Below are positions 60,655 through 64,000 of a DNA stretch of 64,000 nucleotides, in pieces (positions within the stretch are counted from its first letter, which is position 1; every line of letters starts with the position of its first letter). Source of the stretch: Pelosinus baikalensis (GTDB lineage Bacteria; Bacillota; Negativicutes; DSM-13327); NCBI RefSeq assembly GCF_020819555.1, contig NZ_JAJHJB010000007.1, positions 62,001-126,000 on the forward strand, in the 5' to 3' direction. The notes beneath the pieces were generated by a model. It worked only from the letters and a program-made list of their open reading frames with translations, was not told the DNA's origin and did not search any database. Both the position numbers and the translations under genes were made by a program.

Positions 60655-61839
60655 GTGGCTATCTTTAAGGATGGGAATACGAATAGTTCAGATCGTTCGG
60701 CATGGGACCGCAAAAGACATCGTCAACTAGTGGAAGAAAGCATAAAAAAGAATTTAGGTGATATTATTGCCGAGGAAAGTATTATTGGGCAAAGCAAGGA
60801 TAAAAAAATAAAAATTCCCATAAGAGGAATTAAAGAATATCAATTCATTTACGGAAAGAATGCCGGTGGCACAGGTTCTGGGGAAGGGCAGGAAGCAAAG
60901 GGGCAGGTTATTGGCAAGGCGAATGGTCAGCCAGGGCAGCAGCCAGGACAGGGGCAAGCTGGTAATAATCCCGGTGAAGACGTTTACGAGACAGAAATAA
61001 CCATAGAGGAACTTACTAGTTATCTTTTCGATGATTTACAATTACCGGATATGGAAAGGAAAAAGTTCGCGCAAATCGAGTCAGAACGCAAATTTAAGCG
61101 TTCAAGCTTTCAGCGCAAAGGGATTCCACCCCATTTAAATAAGAAAAGAACGTTGGCAGAAAAAATTAAACGTCAAAAAATGGCGCAGCGGGATAAATAT
61201 AATAATGAGGAAAACGAATCTCCGGAACGTATACCTTTTCATGAAAATGACTTGCGCTATTGCCGCATAAAAGAAGATACCCGCAGGCATTCCAATGCGG
61301 TAGTGATTTGTATCATGGATACATCTGGATCAATGGATCAAACCAAGAAATATTTAGCGCGCAGTTTTTATTTTTTGCTGTACCAATTTGTACGCTGGAA
61401 GTATGAACATGTTGAGGTAGCATTTATCGCTCATACGACCACTGCTCAAGAAGTGAATGAACAAGAGTTTTTCCATCGAGGCGAGACTGGAGGAACCTAT
61501 ATCAGCAGTGGGTATGAAAAAGCGTTAGAAATTATTGAACAGCGTTATAATCCAGCCATCTGGAATATTTATATCTTTCACTGCTCAGATGGTGATAACT
61601 GGGGTGAAGATAATGCTAAAGCTGTTGCTTTAGTGAACCAGCTTTGTACGATCAGCAATTTATTTGGGTATGGAGAAATAACAACCAGTAGCATGTATGG
61701 GAGTGCCATTAGCAAAGAATATGAAAAACAAATACACTTGGATAATTTTATTATGGTTATGATGGGCGATAAAACAGATATTTGGCCAGCATTTAAGAAG
61801 ATCTTAGATACGGAATCTGCATCCGGAGGTAACAGCTGA
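60655..61839 (+). CDS. yhbH: YhbH (DUF444) sporulation-associated protein
   Basis: A 394-residue protein. The N-terminal SDRSAWDRKRHRQLVEESIK matches YhbH, followed by a Gly/Gln-rich linker (about 73-105) and a VWA-like domain with the metal-site motif MDTSGSMDQ near residue 220 and FHCSDGDNW. The family partners PrkA; mechanism is unknown. GTG 60655 has GGAGGGAG about 10 bases upstream. It lies 28 bases after prkA and overlaps spoVR by one base. Confidence 0.93.
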   Translation: MAIFKDGNTNSSDRSAWDRKRHRQLVEESIKKNLGDIIAEESIIGQSKDKKIKIPIRGIKEYQFIYGKNAGGTGSGEGQEAKGQVIGKANGQPGQQPGQGQAGNNPGEDVYETEITIEELTSYLFDDLQLPDMERKKFAQIESERKFKRSSFQRKGIPPHLNKKRTLAEKIKRQKMAQRDKYNNEENESPERIPFHENDLRYCRIKEDTRRHSNAVVICIMDTSGSMDQTKKYLARSFYFLLYQFVRWKYEHVEVAFIAHTTTAQEVNEQEFFHRGETGGTYISSGYEKALEIIEQRYNPAIWNIYIFHCSDGDNWGEDNAKAVALVNQLCTISNLFGYGEITTSSMYGSAISKEYEKQIHLDNFIMVMMGDKTDIWPAFKKILDTESASGGNS

Positions 61840-63122
61840 TGGCAGCCTATAGCTTAGACGAATTAGAATACTGGAATGATAAAATTGAAAAGTTAGTATG
61901 GGATGCAGGATTAGATTGTTATGAACAGCATTTTGAAATATGCAGTTATGAGGATATGTTGTGTTATGAGGCATACGTAGGTATGCCTTCCCATTATCCT
62001 CACTGGAGCTTTGGTAAGGCTTATGAAAGGCAAAAAACTTTTTATAAATACAATCTTGTTGGATTACCCTATGAAATGGTGATTAACTCCGATCCTTGCA
62101 TTGCTTATTTAATGCGGGATAATACCTTGCTCATTCATATTTTGACCATGGCCCACGTATACGGGCATAATGATTTTTTTAAGAATAATCGTCTATTTAA
62201 ACGGGATACACGGGCCAAGCTGGAGATGGAAATGTTTAAGGCTCATGCGAATCGTGTCAGGGAATATATACAAGATCCCAGCATCGGTCCAGATAAGGTA
62301 GAGCGTATTTTGGATGCGGCACACGGACTTAAATTTCAAACGTGCCGGCATGGCGAAAGAAAGCAAATTCCTGAGGAAGAGGAAGGAACTGTGCCAGAGC
62401 GGCTAAAAGATGATTTATTAGCATTTCTGGCAGAGAAAGGAAAGCTGGTTGAATGGGAACGTGATTTAATTCATATCGTACGGGAAGAGACTATGTACTT
62501 TATTCCCCAATTGGAAACTAAGATTATGAATGAAGGATGGGCCAGCTACTGGCATTATCAAATTTTAAATCAACTTGAGTTGCCACAGGGACTTCACTTG
62601 GAATTTTTACAACGCCATCATTTGGTGATACGTCCTCATCAAGGGCAGATTAATCCTTATTTTCTGGGCTTTAAGATGTTTGAATACTTGGATCAGCAGC
62701 CTGGCGGGCGAGAGAAGATTATGGCCATACGGTCTGAGGATCGGGATCAGTCTTTTATACGCCGTTATTTAAACCAGGAGTTGTGTGAAAAGCTGCATTT
62801 GTTCTCCTATGGCATACAAGGTGAAGATATAGTTGTAACAGAAGTTTCGAATGAAGAAGGCTGGAAAACAGTACGAGACAATTTGGCTAATGCCGTTGGC
62901 TTAGGGAGTATACCTATTATTAGACCTGTGGGGGTGGAAAATGGTACCTTACTATTAGAGCATGTTTGTGATCAACGAGAATTGGAATTAAACTATGCCC
63001 AGGAAACCGTCAAATATGTTGTTGATCTTTGGGGCGGAAAAGTTGATTTGCGAGTCAAGATCGATAATAATCCTAAAATCATTAGTTGTAGTGAAGGTAA
63101 AATAGTGAATGTACATGATTGA
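61839..63122 (+). CDS. spoVR: SpoVR family protein
   Basis: A 427-residue protein. MPSHYPHWSFGKAYE, IAYLMRDNTLLIHILTMAHV, YGHNDFFKNN, NEGWASYWHYQI and QGQINPYFLGFKMFEY are the SpoVR signature blocks, including the His and Glu residues thought to bind a metal. SpoVR is linked to spore cortex formation in B. subtilis. ATG 61839 overlaps the yhbH stop (TGATG), indicating coupling. Confidence 0.94.
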   Translation: MAAYSLDELEYWNDKIEKLVWDAGLDCYEQHFEICSYEDMLCYEAYVGMPSHYPHWSFGKAYERQKTFYKYNLVGLPYEMVINSDPCIAYLMRDNTLLIHILTMAHVYGHNDFFKNNRLFKRDTRAKLEMEMFKAHANRVREYIQDPSIGPDKVERILDAAHGLKFQTCRHGERKQIPEEEEGTVPERLKDDLLAFLAEKGKLVEWERDLIHIVREETMYFIPQLETKIMNEGWASYWHYQILNQLELPQGLHLEFLQRHHLVIRPHQGQINPYFLGFKMFEYLDQQPGGREKIMAIRSEDRDQSFIRRYLNQELCEKLHLFSYGIQGEDIVVTEVSNEEGWKTVRDNLANAVGLGSIPIIRPVGVENGTLLLEHVCDQRELELNYAQETVKYVVDLWGGKVDLRVKIDNNPKIISCSEGKIVNVHD

Positions 63123-63125
63123 GAA

Positions 63126-63174
63126 AGACAAAGATTGCTGCAACGTCGATTCTGCGTTGCAGCAATCTTTGTCT
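63126..63174. terminator. Terminator-like hairpin after spoVR
   Basis: A 20-bp perfect stem (AGACAAAGATTG to CAATCTTTGTCT) with a 9-base loop. Only a short T-run follows. It closes the prkA-yhbH-spoVR operon. Confidence 0.75.
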
Positions 63175-63194
63175 GTAAGTGAAAGAATATAAGA

Positions 63195-63320
63195 TGTGAT
63201 GAACCACAAAGGAGTGCGCAAAATAGGAACCCTTTGTGTACTTTGCGTCTTTGTGGTTCGATTGTTGTACATTCTGATTGTCATTTCAAATTCTCATAAT
63301 CCTCGCATCTTCGCGGTTTG
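63195..63320. repeat. Dispersed intergenic repeat, hairpin-forming copy
   Basis: GAACCACAAAGG at 63200 pairs with CTTTGTGGTTC at 63251. Between them is CCCTTTGTGTACTTTGCG. A related tail, CGCATCTTCGCGGTTTGAAA, follows at 63304. The words match the units at 17412 and 42996. Confidence 0.65.
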
Positions 63321-63331
63321 AAATGTTTTAT

Positions 63332-63360
63332 TTTTGAATTTCTCTTAAACATGGTATAAT
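63332..63360 (+). promoter_or_regulatory. Promoter of gatCA
   Basis: TTTTGA, 17 bases, TATAAT at 63355-63360, about 50 bases before gatC. Confidence 0.6.
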
Positions 63361-63410
63361 ATAGTTTATTATGAAATTTCTTAACAATACTAAGTTTGGA
63401 TGGTGAGATT

Positions 63411-63701
63411 GTGAAGATTACATGTAAAGATGTAGCGAATGTTGCTTTATTGTCACGACTGGAATTTTCCGAGAGTGAGCTTGAAACATTTACTGGACAG
63501 ATGGATGCTATTTTAGAATATGCAGATGTTTTAAATAAGCTAAATGTTGATAATGTACAGCCTACTGCTCATGTGTTGCCGCTAAGAAATGTAATGCGGG
63601 CAGATGAAGCAAAGCCATCGCTGCCTCGGGAATTAGCATTGTCAAATGCGCCTGAACAGGAAGATGGTTATTTTAAAGTTCCTAAGATCATGGAAGGATA
63701 A
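63411..63701 (+). CDS. gatC: Aspartyl/glutamyl-tRNA amidotransferase subunit C
   Basis: A 96-residue protein of normal GatC size: ITCKDVANVALLSRLEFSES, LETFTGQMDAILEYADVL, VQPTAHVLPLRNVMRADE and FKVPKIME. It stabilises the GatCAB complex, which converts Glu-tRNA(Gln) or Asp-tRNA(Asn) to the amide form. GTG 63411 has GGTGAG 4 bases upstream; the TTG at 63396 gives a longer N-terminus than the family. Confidence 0.93.
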   Translation: MKITCKDVANVALLSRLEFSESELETFTGQMDAILEYADVLNKLNVDNVQPTAHVLPLRNVMRADEAKPSLPRELALSNAPEQEDGYFKVPKIMEG

Positions 63702-63712
63702 GGAGGATAAGC

Positions 63713-64000
63713 ATGGAGTTATTTAAACATACAGCGAGTCAATTGCATGAAAAATTAGTAGCAAAAGAAATATCAGCTGTAGAATTAACAAAGGCTGTGC
63801 TAGGGCGGGTTGATGCTGTCGATAAAAATGTACAAGCCTATATTACTCGAACGAGTGAGACTGCTTTGGCTCAGGCTCAGGCAGTGGATAGTAAAATTCA
63901 GCGTGGTGAGAAGGTTTCTGTGCTTGCTGGTATTCCAGGAGCTCTGAAAGATAATATATGCACCAAAGGAATAAAAACAACTTGTGCTTCAAAAATATTG
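63713..64000 (+). CDS. gatA: Aspartyl/glutamyl-tRNA amidotransferase subunit A, 3' truncated by window
   Basis: The first 96 codons of GatA. ATG 63713 follows AGGAGGAT. LHEKLVAKEISAVELTKAVL, VQAYITRT and GIPGALKDNICTKGIKTTCA are the GatA start, the last including the catalytic Lys of the amidase Ser-cisSer-Lys triad; the two Ser residues lie beyond the window. It is 11 bases after gatC. Confidence 0.94.
   Translation, partial: MELFKHTASQLHEKLVAKEISAVELTKAVLGRVDAVDKNVQAYITRTSETALAQAQAVDSKIQRGEKVSVLAGIPGALKDNICTKGIKTTCASKIL

Noticed and set aside
1..64000. CRISPR array, insertion sequence, tRNA or rRNA genes
   Set aside because: No regularly spaced repeats, transposase frames or recognisable stable RNA genes other than the 6S-like candidate were seen.

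Overview
The window looks like chromosomal DNA of a low-GC, spore-forming anaerobe with a Gram-positive type gene repertoire. A Sporomusaceae/Negativicutes member (Pelosinus-like) is my best guess. The support is a prkA-yhbH-spoVR sporulation cluster, B. subtilis-style SAM-I riboswitches on methionine genes, B. subtilis-like pcrA-ligA and gatCA gene order, and strong AGGAGG-type ribosome binding sites. The genus is inference; no 16S rRNA gene is present.

Bases 1-28230 form one inverted duplication. Base x pairs with base 28231-x, the axis lies between 14115 and 14116, there is no spacer, and I saw no mismatch in the stretches compared. Each 14.1-kb arm holds, from outside to inside: metN-metI-metQ methionine import, a second NlpA-type protein, a PHP phosphatase, two small ORFs, a TetR regulator with a membrane dipeptidase, cysK behind a possible attenuator, a SAM-riboswitch operon (cystathionine gamma-synthase, cystathionine beta-lyase, tandem DUF2292 protein), a lipid kinase, an NlpC/P60 hydrolase, an FMN-binding split-barrel protein and a GNAT acetyltransferase. 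The left arm is cut by the window edge inside metN. A perfect spacerless palindrome of this size is not expected to be stable in a bacterium, so an assembly or library fold-back at a natural hairpin is the leading explanation. The right arm, which runs on into unique sequence, is treated as the reference copy.

From 28.2 to 38.7 kb: a SAM-I riboswitch drives metNIQ leftward; yerC, hisZ and an HD-domain gene run rightward; a D-2-hydroxyacid dehydrogenase runs leftward; then a compact operon hisG-hisD-hisC-hisB-hisH-hisA-hisF-hisIE. HisG is the short form, which needs HisZ. The operon has no histidinol-phosphate phosphatase, and the PHP gene in the repeat could supply it. From 38.9 to 45.1 kb: a SagB-type nitroreductase, a CitA/DcuS-type sensor kinase and its response regulator separated by a type II NADH dehydrogenase, and a divergent polysaccharide deacetylase.

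From 45.2 to 50.8 kb: a promoter- and terminator-bounded non-coding RNA with a 15-bp end-to-end closing stem (6S-like), then a Feo iron-uptake block (two FeoA proteins, FeoB, a Cys-rich FeoB-associated protein, DUF2325, DUF3793) with three Fur-like boxes, and a DedA/TVP38 membrane protein whose promoter is bracketed by a 16-bp inverted repeat. From 50.9 to 64 kb: a CBS-regulated family II pyrophosphatase, pcrA, ligA, metA (Glu111, acetyl-CoA type), a structured leader before prkA, prkA-yhbH-spoVR, and gatC with a partial gatA. Methionine and sulfur genes recur: MetA makes O-acetylhomoserine, CysK cysteine, and the MetI/MetC-type pair join them into homocysteine, with SAM riboswitches on synthesis and import. 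No rRNA, tRNA, CRISPR array, phage gene or insertion sequence was recognised.
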